Source: Ailanthus altissimus (taxonomy: Eukaryota > Streptophyta > Magnoliopsida > Sapindales > Simaroubaceae). Taken from it: a stretch of 64,000 bases of DNA. Below the pieces are notes generated by a model. It was not told where the DNA came from and did no database searches. It worked only from the letters and a program-made list of their open reading frames with translations. The stretch is taken from assembly GCA_946807835.1 (NCBI GenBank), contig OX327684.1, positions 32,424,501 to 32,488,500 on the forward strand, in the 5' to 3' direction. Below are positions 10,643 to 24,420 of the stretch, piece after piece (positions within the stretch are counted from its first letter, which is position 1; each line of letters starts with the position of its first letter). The position numbers and the translations under genes were made by a program.

Positions 10643-12974
10643 ATGAGTTCCAAAACGGTTACATTCGGGCATCTTCTCCGATCAAAATTCTTTTTCCTAT
10701 TCGTGTTTATGGTGAGTTGCAGTCCTCCAGAGGACCCAATCGAATGTACATCAAATAATTCCAGCTGCACGGTCACAAACTCCTATGGCATGTTCCCTGA
10801 TCGAAGTGTGTGTAAAGCAGCCAACGTGGCCTACCCTAACTCAGAACAAGAACTCGTTGCAGTAGTATCAGCGGCAACCATGGCCAAAAGAAAAATGAAA
10901 GTGGCAACACGTTTCTCTCACAGCATTCCTAAACTAGTTTGCCCAGATGGCCAATATGGGTTGCTTATTAGCACAAAATATCTTAACCATATATTAAAAA
11001 TCGATGCTCAAGCATTGACAATAACTGTGGAGAGTGGCGTGACTTTGAAAAAGCTAATCAGCAAGGCCGCCAAGGCGGGGCTAGCATTGCCGTATACACC
11101 ATATTGGTGGGGCTTAACCATTGGCGGTCTTCTGAGCACGGGTGCGCATGGGAGCACATTATGGGGCAATGGGAGTTCGGTTCATGATTATGTTATTGGA
11201 CTAAGAGTTGTAAGTCCAGGAACATCTGAAGACGGATTTGCTAAGGTCAGTATACTCAACGAGAATGATCCAGAACTTGATGCAGCTAAAGTTTCACTCG
11301 GTGTTCTTGGAGTTATTTCTCAGGTATGGTTTTCATATCCATATAAAATTATTTATTAATATATGTTTCTATATATAAATTTTTTTAAAAAATGTAATGT
11401 ACTCTGCATGTGTAGATAACTTTGAGGTTGCAACCTCTCTTCAAGCGATCCATTACCTACGAGGCAAAGGATGATTCGGATTTAGGAGAACGAGTGGCTA
11501 GTTTTGGTAAAAAACATGAGTTCGCAGACATATACTGGTACCCTAGTCAACGCAAGGCAGTCTACCGAATTGATGACCGTGTTCCCTTGAACACGTCCGG
11601 TGATGGTTTGTATGATTTCACAGGATTCCGCTCCATTCCTTCATTTATGTCGGCAGCTATTAGAAGTAAAGGTTAGTGCCAAATACCCTTTTTTTTTATA
11701 AAAATAATAATAATAAATGTAGTCTTTGTGCCTTGAGTATCTTCCGTGAAAAAAAGGTGATTTAACTCCACTTTCATTCTCGTTCAGAGCTTCAGGGCTC
11801 GAAAGATAGAATTATTTGACTAAAACATTTGTTTTGTTTTTGGTGCTTCATGTGTCCTGTTAAACTATTCAGAGGAGTTTCAAGAAGGTACAAGTGATGC
11901 TCAAGGGAAGTGCAATAATGCAATGGTCTTAACGTCAAGTCTCCGAGCGTCTGCATTTGGTTTAACCAATGACGGTAATTGCTAAATGCTTGCAAAAAGA
12001 TCCCTTTATCTCTTAAAGCTTCCATAGAAAAAAACACCTCTTCATCTAAAAAAAAAATCAAGAGTGTGCTCTAAAAATTATTAACACTCGAAGTTTGGTA
12101 ATTAATCAAAATGGTAACAATTTCGTAAAATTATAACTAGATTCTACACCTACTGAATGCGCATCTTTTACATTTCATCATATATAACACTTTTATTTAA
12201 GTCACGAGCATACACAACCCTTCATGTTTCTCAGTTTATATTAAATTTATGATCTTTGGATTAATAGGTTTGGTTTTTACGGGTTATCCTGTAATCGGAT
12301 ATCAACATCGTCTTCAATCATCCGGGACTTGCCTCGATAGTTATGAAGATGCCTTGGCCACAACATGCGCTTGGGACTCAAGAATCAAAGGCCAGTTCTT
12401 TTTCCAAACTGCAATCAGTATTAGTTTGTCTATGGTTAAAGGCTTCATTGAAGATGTGCAAAAACTAATTGCATTGGCCCCAAGAGCACTTTGTGTCGTG
12501 GAACTTTATAATGGAATACTCATACGTTATGTTAAACGATCAAGTGCTTTCTTGGGGAAACAAGAGGACTCACTAGACTTCGATATCACATATTATCGTA
12601 GTAAGAACTCGATGGCCCCCAAGATTTATGAAGATATACTTGAAGAAATAGAACAAATGGCTGTGTTCAAGTACGGAGGGTTACCCCACTGGGGAAAGAA
12701 TCGAAACCTGGTGTTTGATGGAATAAAAAAAAAATACAAAAATTCCAAAAAATTCTTGAAGGTTAAAGAGAAATATGATCCATCAGGACTCTTTTCTAAT
12801 GAGTGGACAGATCAAGTTCTTGGACTAAAAGATGGGATCACCATAGTGAAGAAGGGTTGTGCGCTTGAGGGACTGTGTATATGCTCACAAGATATACATT
12901 GTGCCCCGAAAAAGGGATATCTTTGTCGCCCAGGAAAAATTTATAAAGATGCTATGGTTTGTACTCATGTATAA
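10643..12974 (+). CDS. GulLO: L-gulono-1,4-lactone oxidase-like protein, gene 1 (4 exons)
   Basis: Predicted 581-residue secreted FAD-dependent oxidoreductase of the aldonolactone oxidase family. Plant members are linked to oxidation of L-gulono-1,4-lactone towards ascorbate; the true substrate cannot be read here. Exons are 10643-11323, 11416-11671, 11873-11974 and 12268-12974, all with GT-AG introns and consistent phases (0,1,1). The ATG at 10643 is chosen because the frame upstream opens only with GTG. Residues about 11-27 are hydrophobic and followed by cysteines, which fits a signal peptide. The FAD-binding domain covers roughly 55-230, with GLTIGGLLSTGAHGSTLWG at about 157-175. The C-terminal half carries HWGK at 487-490 (family HWxK motif) and EWTDQ at 525-529, then a Cys-rich tail (about 544-578). 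Exons 2-4 have exactly the same lengths as in the inverted paralogue at 48-51 kb. No broken motif was seen, so it looks functional. Confidence 0.9.
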
Positions 12975-13849
12975 TTAAGTTCTTATAGGCGTATGTGATT
13001 CCTTGATCTTGATGTTCTCATTGAAGGACTTGTATGTCAATTCATGTCTATTGGTTGCTTTCCAAATACGAAAGAAGAACAGAGAACTATCATAATTATT
13101 TGTTATATATATGTTCTTCCCTTTTTAGAGCTTTTTGAAAGCTTTACTCAATTCAATATCACAATTCGAACTGCTTGTCTTCCTATTTTGAATAAGTAAC
13201 ATAACAGGAAGAGAGATGTGTGTGAACTCTCAATGAGGCTAGGAATCATAACTTTATTCTTATGTTATAATAATTGGAGAGGAAAGTATGCTATTAAAAT
13301 CAGTTTCTTGGAGATTTCATGCTTTCTTTTTTTGTAAAGAACTCTCTTGACGGCTAAGTTTTATTTTCAATGAAATATGCGTTACAGAGAATCATGTGAG
13401 TATCGAATAATAATAGAAGACAGGGCAGCTAGCTCGTATTAAGTTTAAAAGTCAATGCGAGAATCAGTATTCTTTTATCCGAAGGGGGTTTGACAGGCAA
13501 GCCAAGATATTGGATGTTGCCGACTGTAAATCAAATTATATTTTAACAGCTCACGCCTTGGTGTCGAGTTAATTATAGCATGGTTAGACGTTTCCAGGGC
13601 AAAATCCTGTTGATACTGAAGACTAATAGTTCTTTTTGGGTTAAAGACATTTCCGCCTCTAAAATTTGACCCAAAAAAATAATAAATAATAGTCATAAAA
13701 AAATAATAAATAATAGTAGTTGTGTAATTGAGTGTGTGATTAAAAATTATTATTGATTTTTTTTTTTAATTAAGACCGATAAAAAAATAAAACGCGGTTG
13801 AAAAAGCATTAATAAATAAAAGAATGACAAAAATTGAAAGCAAAAAAAT
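12975..13849. other. 3' flank of GulLO gene 1 and intergenic DNA
   Basis: No gene recognised. The first 150 bp should hold the 3' UTR. A poorly supported 73-codon frame on the minus strand (13475-13696) shows no family signal. Otherwise A/T-rich DNA. Confidence 0.45.
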
Positions 13850-14240
13850 GGAGGGGTTTAGGCCCCGACACGGTCCAAGTCAGTGCTTGGGGGCTGCGGC
13901 CCCAAGCAAGTAAGGTCTCGATGGAACCTATGGCAATAGCTCAGCACTGTAGCCTAGCTAAGGCTAGATCACAGTGTCAAGGTTTAAAATCATGGTGGGG
14001 TTGTATCTTACAAGGTGAGACCGTGACACTAAATATTAGGCTTCAGTTTTATTTTTATTTTAAAGTTGTATTAAAGTTCTTTTGTTTATAAACTTTTAAT
14101 CCAAGTTGGTTTAAGTTGTCAAAGAAGACAAAGATCTATTTATATAAATCTTTATTTCACTATTAGATTAATTAATATAAAGAATACCAAATAGAGAGTT
14201 TTGAAAGTGTGAGAGAGAGTTGTATAATTTTTTTAAAAAT
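13850..14240. mobile_element. GC-rich hairpin island, possible Copia LTR remnant
   Basis: About 190 bp of GC-rich sequence stand out from AT-rich surroundings. It contains a perfect 9-bp stem (TGCTTGGGG at 13884-13892 pairing with CCCCAAGCA at 13900-13908, 7-nt loop). It is followed by a TTTATATAAAT motif (about 14138) and a purine-rich leader-like stretch. This order (GC-rich block, TATA, leader) is the same as in the Copia LTRs of this window, so a diverged LTR is a reasonable guess, but I found no clear ends. Confidence 0.35.
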
Positions 14241-14569
14241 TTGTTTTATTGTGTATTTTTTATATATTTTTTGAGTAATTTTTTATAATAACTAAATAAT
14301 AAAATAAATTAAAAATTTTTATCTAATATAAATATAAACAATTTATTAAATTATATAAATTTTCATACTTTGTATGTTTGAACTTTTTTTTTGGTCCATT
14401 CACTTTGTATGATATTTGAAATTTTGAATACTTACGAGTGTGAATTCTTCTGCGAACTCCAAAAAAAAAAAAAAAACCGAAATAAAAATATAAAATTTTA
14501 ATAATTTAAAAATATTAAATTTTAGTTAACTCCCATTTAATATTTTGAAAGTAGGAAGAGAAAAGGGTA

Positions 14570-15270
14570 CTAGAGAGGAGTTGGGTGAGTTGTAGAGGGA
14601 GAAAATGGTTGAGTTGTTGGGTATAATAAAGAAGATGAATTATGATTTTGATTGTCACGGGGATAAGACTGAGTTGGATTCTCGTTTGCAATCAAGTTGA
14701 AATTCCAGTTGCAGCGGCTGTACTGAGTGAGATGATGGTGATTGAAAGGAGTTACTGGAGATGAGGATGTGGACATTGGAGAGAAGATTCTGGTGAAAAA
14801 TTATTCCATATAGTAATTGAGAGGGATGTTAATAGTTCAAGTAGCTCTAGTAGCAGCAATGACTCATTCTCTTTCTGTAGTGGTATTTATTTATTTATTT
14901 ATTATTATTATTATTATATAATTCTGTTTTTGAAAATTGACGTACTGAGAATAATTTTAGGTGTTTGATGTTGTATCTTAATGTGGGTTTGGCAGGTTCA
15001 GGTTCGGGGAGTTCATCTGAGAGTGAATCGGATGATGACATTCTCCAACAAGGCTATGTGACAAAAGAAAAGAAAATAGAAAGGAAAAAGAATGAAAACG
15101 CGTTTTCTCTAAAGAACACCCTGTTGAAATTGAATCTTCTTTTTCTTTCCCTTTCTCTCTTTTTTTTCTTCTTTCTCTTACAAGAAATCAAACTCTGTGT
15201 TGATTTTCAAAAACTCAAATTTGACACAAGAAATCTAAATGGGTTTCGTTATTTCTTTTTGAAGTGGTAA
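14570..15270. other. Unrecognised region with weak coding signs on both strands
   Basis: On the minus strand 14776-14570 encodes a 68-residue Ser/Thr/Asn/His-rich frame (MSTSSSPVTPFNHHH...). On the plus strand a Ser-rich run (SSSSSSSSND, about 14830-14860) and a GSGSGSSSESESDDDILQQ segment (about 14998-15050) lie on either side of an intron-like AT-rich stretch ending TTTGGCAG. Both could be exon remnants of a Ser/Asp-rich protein, or chance frames. I do not recognise a family and see no complete gene. Confidence 0.25.
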
Positions 15271-18200
15271 AATAAAATTTGAGGGAAAGTGAAAAATAAA
15301 ATATAGAGCTTAGAGCTTATTTATATACATATTAATTTTTATATTTGGTAAAATAAAATATAGAGCTTAGAGATTTAATAAAATTTGGTAAAATAAAGTT
15401 TTGCAAATGGTAATGAAAAATGTGTGTGACAGAGAGAGGAGATAAGCTTAGAGCTTACAGAGTAGACGGGGATAGAGAAAGTGAGAAAGAGTGAGAAAAA
15501 AAAAAAGAGAAGAAGAAGACAAATATAAGAGAAAAAATAACTTTTGATAATTGTTTATAATTTTTATATTAATTAATTAATAAATTTTTGTGATATGATA
15601 TAATATATTACATATTAATTTACATTTTATTTTATTAATTTATTTTAAATTTTCGTATTAAATTACAATTTTACTTTTACAGGATGGAAACAAATAAAAA
15701 CATATTAACAGAGACAAATTATTTTTAAAAAAAAAACTAAATTTAAAATTGTGGCCAAACCATGAGATAAAAATGTCCCTATCTCTTCTCATAATCTCAT
15801 ACTTTAAAATCGATAAGGCCAGATGGATTCGTTAGATGTAAAATCAAAGATTTGTTAAAAGTTAGCAAAGATTCGGTCCTTGATAATTTAATCACACGAT
15901 GAGAACAAGATTTTTGTGGTTAATTAACTTTAATAGCCCGAAATATATTCTGGAAGTTAGAGGGTCACCATTTGAAGATTTCTTAATACACGTACCCCTA
16001 GTCCCTACCTCGTTTTAGGCCGTCCATTTGTGACGGGCTGGTTTTCGGATGATCAGAGTTTCCTGAACTTGTTAAATATTGTATGATATTCGTGTTTTTA
16101 AAGTATATATAATAATATTTTTTGAATGCAATATATATATAATTATGAAGTATATATATGAATAAACTCATATTTATAAAATATATAATTTATATATTAA
16201 GCGTATGATATTAATACAAAAGATATAAAATATAATGTAATTTATTATATAATAATGTAATTTTTTTGGGTGAATAATTTATCTAATCATTAAAATAGAA
16301 ATTTTAAGTAAAAAAGATATTACAACATATAGTTTGGCAATATAATATAGTTGGACTTTCATGTTGATATGAATAAATCATTTTTTTCATGTAGGCAAAT
16401 ATTGCCTATTAAGCAAGAGGATAGCAAGTTAACTAATATAAATGATACATTAAACTGAATTAATGTGAATTTTGTTAATTTATTAAATATTATTAATTTT
16501 AATTCACAATAAATTTGATTGACTTTAATCTTGATCAATTAATAAATTTGCATTCTTGTATTGTATCTTTCACAAAGTGAGATTCATATAAATTATCGAA
16601 ACTTTAATGATTTTGAGATACAATTCATAGATCGTAAGAATATATATTTACAAGATAAAATTTATACTTAAATGATGTTCATTAAATTATTTGTAATAGT
16701 TAGTTATTTAAATATGTGATTGTAATTTATAAATAAAATGTTTAATTAAATAATAATATTTATTTATAAATACAGACATAATAAAAAATGACTAGAATAT
16801 TCAATAACTTAAAGAAAAATAAATACTTAAAGATGTAAGATATTTTTATATGATCTAATTTTAATTTTGAACATTATATAAATTTAATTGAGTGATTATT
16901 ATTGGTTATGACCCAACCATATTTTAATTAACAATAACTCTATTATAGTTAAAAGAGTTTTAATTACAATTAAATTTATCTACTACATATGACAAATAAA
17001 GTGCAACTTAAAATTTTTAGTAGAATAATTTATAATTAATTTAAAAATTTTAATGGGTCACAAGATTATCGTTTTTAAATTAGAGCTAAAAAAACTTATG
17101 AATGTTTAATTTCCTTACTAGCTCACGCTCTAATATTAATATGATGCTTATATAAAGAAAAGTATAGGAGCGGTGGCCATACTCTTACACACAACACACA
17201 TTTTTTTTTTGTAAAAGATGAGAGAGTAAGTGAGGTTATTATTACAAATTCTCTACTTAATTCATGTTAATTTGTTTCAAGTGTTTATAAGACTTGATAA
17301 TTGAAGAAAATAAAAAACATCAAAGCTAACAAATTCAAATCTAACATTCTTCAAACAAATGAATTTGAACTCTAAAAAATGCTTTTATACCAACAGACCT
17401 GACCCAATATCACAGTCAACACAAGATCTAGCAGTGTTCTTTTTGACTTGCACCCATTCCGCTTCACACCTCTACGTTCATTATTAACACCACGGGTTAG
17501 CATTTTTAAAATAACTTCCACATTGTTCATTTGTGAGAGCTGAAGAGACTTATTAAAAAAAGGGAACTTAGATAATATCATTGAGATTAAACAAAAAAAA
17601 AAAACAACTAATAAAGATATTGGCGTTTAAACATTCAGCTGCATGATTTTATAGCATACAAATATATATATATATATGTATTTTTGTAGGATTATATGCC
17701 TACCAACAATGCATATATTATACACGCGTCGATTTCAAACTAAATGGAAAATTGATCTCTACACAAGCTTGTCAAACACGTCAATCTTAGTTGCAAAATA
17801 GAGATTTGTATAATCTTTTAATATTAAAATAATATCTCTAAATTCTTTTAAAATTTTATTATATTTAATGAGTTAAATTATCAATTTAAAAAAAATGGTT
17901 CGTATTAATATTAAAAATTTATTTTTTAATATATTATTTAATATTCAAATAATATCTTTCTTTTTTTTTATCAAAAATTATTTTTTAATTTATAACTGAC
18001 TTCTATTTTTACATTTATAAACTCTATTATATTCGGTTAATAAAAATAATTTTTATATTTATAAGTAATCCTTAATACAAAAAAAATTTATAACTATATA
18101 TTTTTTTTTTTACATAGAAGATAGAATATATTTTTTATTAATATAAATAAATTTATAGTTTTAATTCTTTTTTTTTTGTGAAAAATAATTTTTCAATTTA

Positions 18201-19444
18201 ACTTATATAAATAGATTTATAATTATAGAACGGGTGATTTTATTTTCTTTTTAAATTGACGTTAACTTTTATTTCTAACTCAAAAATTAAGAAAACAATT
18301 CTGCAAAAAATAAGTAAGCTAAAATATTTTAAATTTTAATAATTTTATTTATATATTAATTAATTTTTTAATATTTTACTATTATAACTTTATATATATA
18401 TTTATGTATCTTGATCTTTATTCTTTTGCTTTAAATTTAATAATTTTTAAGATATAAAATTTATTTATACAAATAATATAATATATGTTTATTATTTAAT
18501 ATTTTATTTTTAATTAGAAAAAGTCATCTACAATTAATTAATTTTAAAATAAAATATTAAAAATTCATAAATTTATATTTCATCACCAATTCTTAAAATT
18601 ATGCAAAAAATTTAATAATATTTTTTTTAATTTACTTTTTATTAACATGGAATAAAAATATTAATTTATTTTTTATATTAAATTTAAATTTTTATATTAT
18701 AATTTAACCGCAAAACTCAAATCTTAGTTCTGCTCTAACTTTTAGAATACAACTACTATAATTTCGCATGGATTTTCAAATTAGAGGATATGCAAGAATT
18801 GCGAAGTACATCAATCAACACTTGTCACGTCCAGGCTAACAGCTACTACATTTGAATTTACAAACAATTGTATTGCAATTTACACTATTTCTTACCATTT
18901 TTTATTTTTGATTTTTGAGAAAAAAATACTTTTTTTATCACGGTTTTTACTTCAATCACATGAGTCCACCATAACAAATTGAACTATGCGTTAGATGGAA
19001 TAAGGAATAAACATCATTTGAAATTCAAGCTCATAAAATCGGGAAATTAGCGAAATTGACTCAAAATTTATATTAATAAACTATTTTGATGAAAGTCAAA
19101 TTTTCATTTTTTATTAACCAACATTTAAAAATATTCCCCTTTTGCCCTTATCATTAGTTTTACATCTCTCTCTTTGTGAACAAAAACATCCGCCAGTCAT
19201 TTGCAAAATCTGCGGGATTTATTAAAAAAATTTGTAAATCAACTTTTAAAATCATCGTATTCGAAAGATTAAAAGTAAAATAATCGGTTGTAAAGTTAAA
19301 AATATTGAAAGTGGACAAAACTTAATGATTTTTTTTTTTTTGTAAATATTGTTTTGTTATGTTTTTGTGATGTTTTATATTTTAGTAATTCAAATATATA
19401 AATTTAGTATTAAAATAGTAAAAATGTGGTTGAACTGCGTCTAG
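15271..19444. other. Long AT-rich gene-free stretch
   Basis: No supported gene. Short direct repeats of a TATAGAGCTTAGAG unit occur at about 15302-15375. A 69-codon minus frame at 17581-17372 is unrecognised; the DNA around it is less AT-rich than its neighbours and could be an old transposon piece. The rest is dominated by A- and T-tracts. Confidence 0.5.
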
Positions 19445-19468
19445 AGCCACTCAACTAGCCATTTCAAC
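19445..19468 (+). repeat. 24-nt perfect match to the KCS coding sequence
   Basis: These 24 bases are identical and in the same orientation to 26456-26479 inside the KCS gene (the codons for ATQLAIS around residues 98-104). The next ~20 bases are also similar with small gaps (both reach a CCTCTT motif). The surroundings are noncoding, so this is best read as a tiny KCS-derived fragment. Confidence 0.7.
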
Positions 19469-19599
19469 GTCTAGTTTATCCTCTTAACATTAGATTTTGC
19501 TGCTAAATCATTAATTATTGGTTATTTATTGAGTTTATTAATTAAATATAAGTTTTCAATATATGGCAATAAGATTATAAAAAATTGGATGAAAAAAAA

Positions 19600-19760
19600 A
19601 AGAAAATAAAAAAAAGTGGCTCAGCACCATGGCGCCCAACACTTAGTGTCACGACGCCCGAGATAATAAGCCTAGTGTTGCAATGCCTATGGGATTAGAA
19701 GGACAACATAAGTTAATCCCTAATAGAACTTGGACTCCAAATTAAGTATATATACTGATT
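19600..19760. other. Small GC-richer block, possible LTR remnant
   Basis: A block with CAGCACCATGGCGCCCAAC and GTCACGACGCCCG motifs interrupts AT-rich DNA, followed about 110 bp later by a GTATATATACTG motif. The arrangement resembles the GC-block-then-TATA order of Copia LTRs here, but no ends or coding parts are visible. Confidence 0.25.
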
Positions 19761-22700
19761 GTTTGAGAAAATAATAAGATCAATATACGTACATTTGCTT
19801 ATATTTGTGCTATATTTGCATTGCATCGTGTTCACAAGATAATACTCAATATCCAAAATTTTATTTTACATATTACATGTCTATATACGTGCCCATTTGT
19901 TTTTAAATCACACAACATTTATATTCATTTTAATTAAATTTTGATAAAATTTTTCTTACTTTATGGACGTTCTTAAACTTGCATCTTCGAAAAAAAACAC
20001 TTCTATATAAATTATATATCATTTCTGTACACATTCACCAAACATAAGTAATTATAACCAATCTTGACAATGTAATACTTATCAATATTATATAGTGAAT
20101 ATAAAAAAATTAAATTATTATACCGTTGGTCAATACAATGACAAGGTTTTGAATTGGTAGCTACATTAAACATCCATATCATCTATATGATCAGTGAATT
20201 GGATGTTTGACTTTATAATATGCTCGAATTTTAGAGTCCCTCCCCATTCTCCTGATGAAATGCGCAATTTTGCTGCCGTGTGACAGATCTTATTCTCCTC
20301 ATATTTGTAGGATACTAACTTCTTATACATTTTCAAAACCTATACAAATTTTATATTTATTAACTATTAACAGAAAAAAGAACTTTCAAGAAAAAATATA
20401 TTTTTCCTTATATATAAAAACATACATCATCTCTTTTGAAGATAATGTTTCTAACGTCTCTGTACAATATGAGGTCCCTGTTAGACCAATTTAGAAGGTT
20501 AAGAAAATGGTCACTCTCTTTGTGTGCAAATGTCAATCCACATATCGGGATCGTCTCGAAGATCCAAACCCTAAATAATAAAAAATAACAATTTCAAATA
20601 ACACTTTTTTCTTATATTCTTTAATGCAATATAAAAATAACTATTTTATCTGTATTTTAATACAATACTAAGTCAAAAAAAAAAGCACTCACTAAGAATG
20701 TCTGACCAAAAGCATAGATATTATATGCTTCATTCTTCTGACCGCGCCATTTTTAAACCTTTATTAAATTTTTTAACTGGCAATGTGCTTAAGTTACTAT
20801 AAAGTATATTTTATACAAATGTGCTCTATGGATAAGTATTAAACCCATCTAAATCTTCTCCGATGCGAAATACAAAATATTGGATGACTCTACTTCGATC
20901 ACGTGGCATCAATAATTTATGAATTAAATAAAAATAAACTCATCTAAATCATTCACAGTATCTGTATCATCAATTCCACTAAAATTAATTGTATTGAACC
21001 ACGGATCTAAATTTTTATAGGTTAACTCATTTATATTTTTAAAATATTTATCCAAAGTCTACTATCCAGTTTTTTTTAACTCTCTCATTGAGGGATAATC
21101 TCTTATCTTCAAATTCATAATAAAATAAAATTATAGACGTGAGAGTCTAATTCGCCTCTTACCCATATAAAACTACAATTCTTTATATAAATTCTTGGTA
21201 TGCACTTGTTTTAATAAAATTTTATATACTAATATACATGAGAATTAATTGTCGTATGCATTTAGAAAATAGCTAAAACATGTGGTCTTAAATCATTCTA
21301 TCTACATTTCTGTCAACTTCTTGATCGATTCGATAGCCTACATCTTAGAGTAATTACTAACCGATGCTTGATAGAATTTATCTTCTAGAATTATATATTT
21401 TTTGGAGATGTTTTGCATCTTTAAAAAAATAATTATTAGTATATGAGCAATTACATAAAATTCAAAAAATTTAAATTAATTACAAAAATAAAATTCAAAT
21501 AATTACTAAAAATTAAAAATAATAAAATATGAAATAAAATAAAATTTAATACACAAAATCAAAACTAATAAAAAATTAATTAATTAATGACACAAAAATA
21601 AAAACTGACAAGGATAAATAATTTAATTAAATAAAATTAAAAATTTACATTAAATAAAATTTAATAAACATAAATAATTTTTTTTAAAAATAAGTTACCA
21701 TGTGGCACCATATAATATCTAACTATTTTTTTACAGTTCTAGCACTGAATTAGTGATTTTTGATTATTTTTTGTAGTTTAATTTTTTACGCTCATTTTCA
21801 ATCATATTTTTACTTTTTTAAAGCTAAATCTACACATTTAATTTATTAGAATACAAAAAATTACAAAAACACAACAATACAACGTTTAGAATAAAATTCA
21901 CAAATTTTTATCTATTTTCAATTCCACAATCAATTATTTTACTTCTAATATCAATTATTTTACTTCTAATCTTTAAAATATGACGATTTTAAAGTTAATC
22001 TACAAATTTTTTAAACGATCTCGTCGATTTTGCAATTTACCTGGTGGAGAACTTATGTTTGAGAGAGAGAGAGAGAGAGAGAGCTTTTTAAAGTGGTAAG
22101 GGCAAAATGAATTTTTTGTTGGTATTTGATTAATAAAGAAATACAATTTTGACTTTGGTCAAAATACTTTAATAATTAAAAATTATGATCAAATTCAAAA
22201 AATTTCCTCAAATTTTTGGCGCTCCTATTCTCCTTCCCTCTTAATCTACTTGTGTATTACTTCCACCGGATAGGCTCTAATCAACTTAGTTTGTCAAATA
22301 GATAAGAGATCATGAGATCGGATAAATTCATTGTCTACATCTTTACTACTAAAAGTTTTAAGATTTGGAACTTCACAAAAATTACATTGACTATTTTGAA
22401 TTATTTCTTAATTTATTAAAAAAATATCGTCTTCTTATAAAATTAAAAAAATTCAATGCTTAAAGTAATATTTATTCAAAAAAAGTGTTGTGTACGAGAG
22501 TATTTCAAATAAGAGATTTTATACTTTTATGTGATTTTTCTATCTAGAATAATATATTCAAAACTTGATGATTTAAGGACTAATTAATCATACTTATTTA
22601 TAGTGTCACAATCCAAATCATCTTTGAATTGAGAATGAGATAATTATAACATGATTAATTTGCGTTTCACTTAGATTTTATTAATTATGGTATAAAATGC

Positions 22701-23649
22701 AATCAAATTAATTAAAAAATTTAAAATATTTTACCTTTCGTACAAGGAACATATATAAGAATAATAATTAAAAATTTAATTTAAATAAAATAATAATTTG
22801 AATCATTCTCACTTTGTCAATCCTTACCCAATATATTTTTGAAATCCATAATGAAGCGCGTTAGCTCATACATTTTCTTTGATACCAATTTAATTTGGAC
22901 TGTAAAGCATCACTTCGGCTCAATTCTTTTTTATTGTAAAACACTATGTTATTTAGGGGGGAGCAAATTGTTGGGCTTATTTTATAATGGGCCCAACAAC
23001 TACTATTTTTTTTTTGTTTTAATTTTCTCTCTTTGTTGGGAGTTAATTAGATTTTTTTTTAAAAATAAATTTTGTCATCGGAATGAATCTGAAGTTAACC
23101 ATTTCTTCTCTTCCCCATCCCTAGTAAATGGACTTTCTTAATACTATCACAATTTGACGAGGAAGTTTAAAACTTGTTAGAACTTCTTACCCAATTCAAT
23201 ATTTTCAAATTGTCATAAAAAAATATCACTAACAGAGAGACAACTAATAATTAATTGTTACTGTTTATCATTACGTAGTATTATAACTTAGGTCAATAAA
23301 ATTTACTCCAAATGAAGAAAAAAAATCAAACCTTGTCATTAAGATCACAATAATATGACCTTAAATGATGTATACTCGACATTTCACGTGTTTTCTTGAT
23401 TATCGTTGTAAGTTTTAATCATAATAATGGTCCAAATACGACATATCGACCACCCAACTGATGTTTGATTGGCAGCCATAACATAGATGCATTTAGTTTA
23501 GATTAATCCCAAAGTTGTAGGTTTGTTATTGCGCCACTTGAATCATTCATATGGATTTTGATTTCACTTGAGAGTCAAGTCTTGTGCACTTCTCTAAAGA
23601 TTAGGAGTTTAAATTTTAACAAGTGTTAGAATTGTTAATTTATTTTTTT
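19761..23649. other. Long AT-rich gene-free stretch
   Basis: No supported gene. A (GA)n microsatellite lies at 22061-22083. Frames of 79 codons (20255-20494) and 100 codons (22839-23141) have no family signal and are rich in Phe/Tyr/Lys, as expected for chance frames in AT-rich DNA. Confidence 0.5.
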
Positions 23650-24420
23650 TAATTTTGTAGAGTTTTTTTATTTAAGTAAGATGTGATTAAAATTATATAT
23701 GTTATTTTTGATAATTTTAATAGTTTATTGTTCTCGATGATTTTAATAGTATAGTTTAAGTGAGGTATGTTTTAAAAATGTAAATGTTATTTTTTTTAAA
23801 AAAATTGATTATATAATTTGATAAGTCTAGTACTTAAAATTGTACATGTTTTTTCTGGTAATTTCGATAGTGTAATAACTCTCCAATGATTTTGGTAGCA
23901 CAATTCAAATAAGGTATATCTCAAAGATATATATGTTGTTCTTGAAATTTTTTTGATTATATAATCTGATTAATATAGTTCAGGTGGGGGTGTGCATCAA
24001 AGATGTATGCGTTACTTTAAAAATAATCTTGATTATATGGTTTGATTATAATATCAAATTCAAGTCTCATCATATGTTAAAATGATTGATTTATTCCTCA
24101 TATCTTGTGGAGCTCTCTAATCTAAGTGCTTAAAGTTGTATGTATTATTTTTTTATGATCCTAGTAATATAATTGCTTCTGGTGATCTCGGTAATGTAGT
24201 TGCTCCCAATAATTTTAATAGTATAATTAAGTAAGGTGTGCTTACAAAATGTATGTGTTGTTTTTAAAAAAATCTCGATTAATACAATTTAAATAGAGCG
24301 TGTTTTAAATATGTACGTGTTGCTTCTGAATTTTTTATATTATATAATATAATTATTTTAAAATTATATAATTTTATTATAATATTAATAATATAGTGTT
24401 AACAGTATAATATGATTGAT
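23650..24420. repeat. Degenerate tandem array
   Basis: About five diverged units share the same order: AAGTGAGGTATG-like start, AAANATGTATGTGTT-like middle, a T-run, then TTGATTATATAATTT. Copies start near 23757, 23906, 23986, 24228 and 24294. Other recurring pieces are 'GATGATTTTAATAGTATA' and 'GGTGATCTCGGTAATGTAG' type segments. Spacing is irregular. No coding capacity. Confidence 0.55.

Noticed and set aside
22018..22037. Second short match to KCS (CTCGTCGATTTTGC)
   Set aside because: Only about 14 nt, a length expected to match by chance several times in 64 kb.
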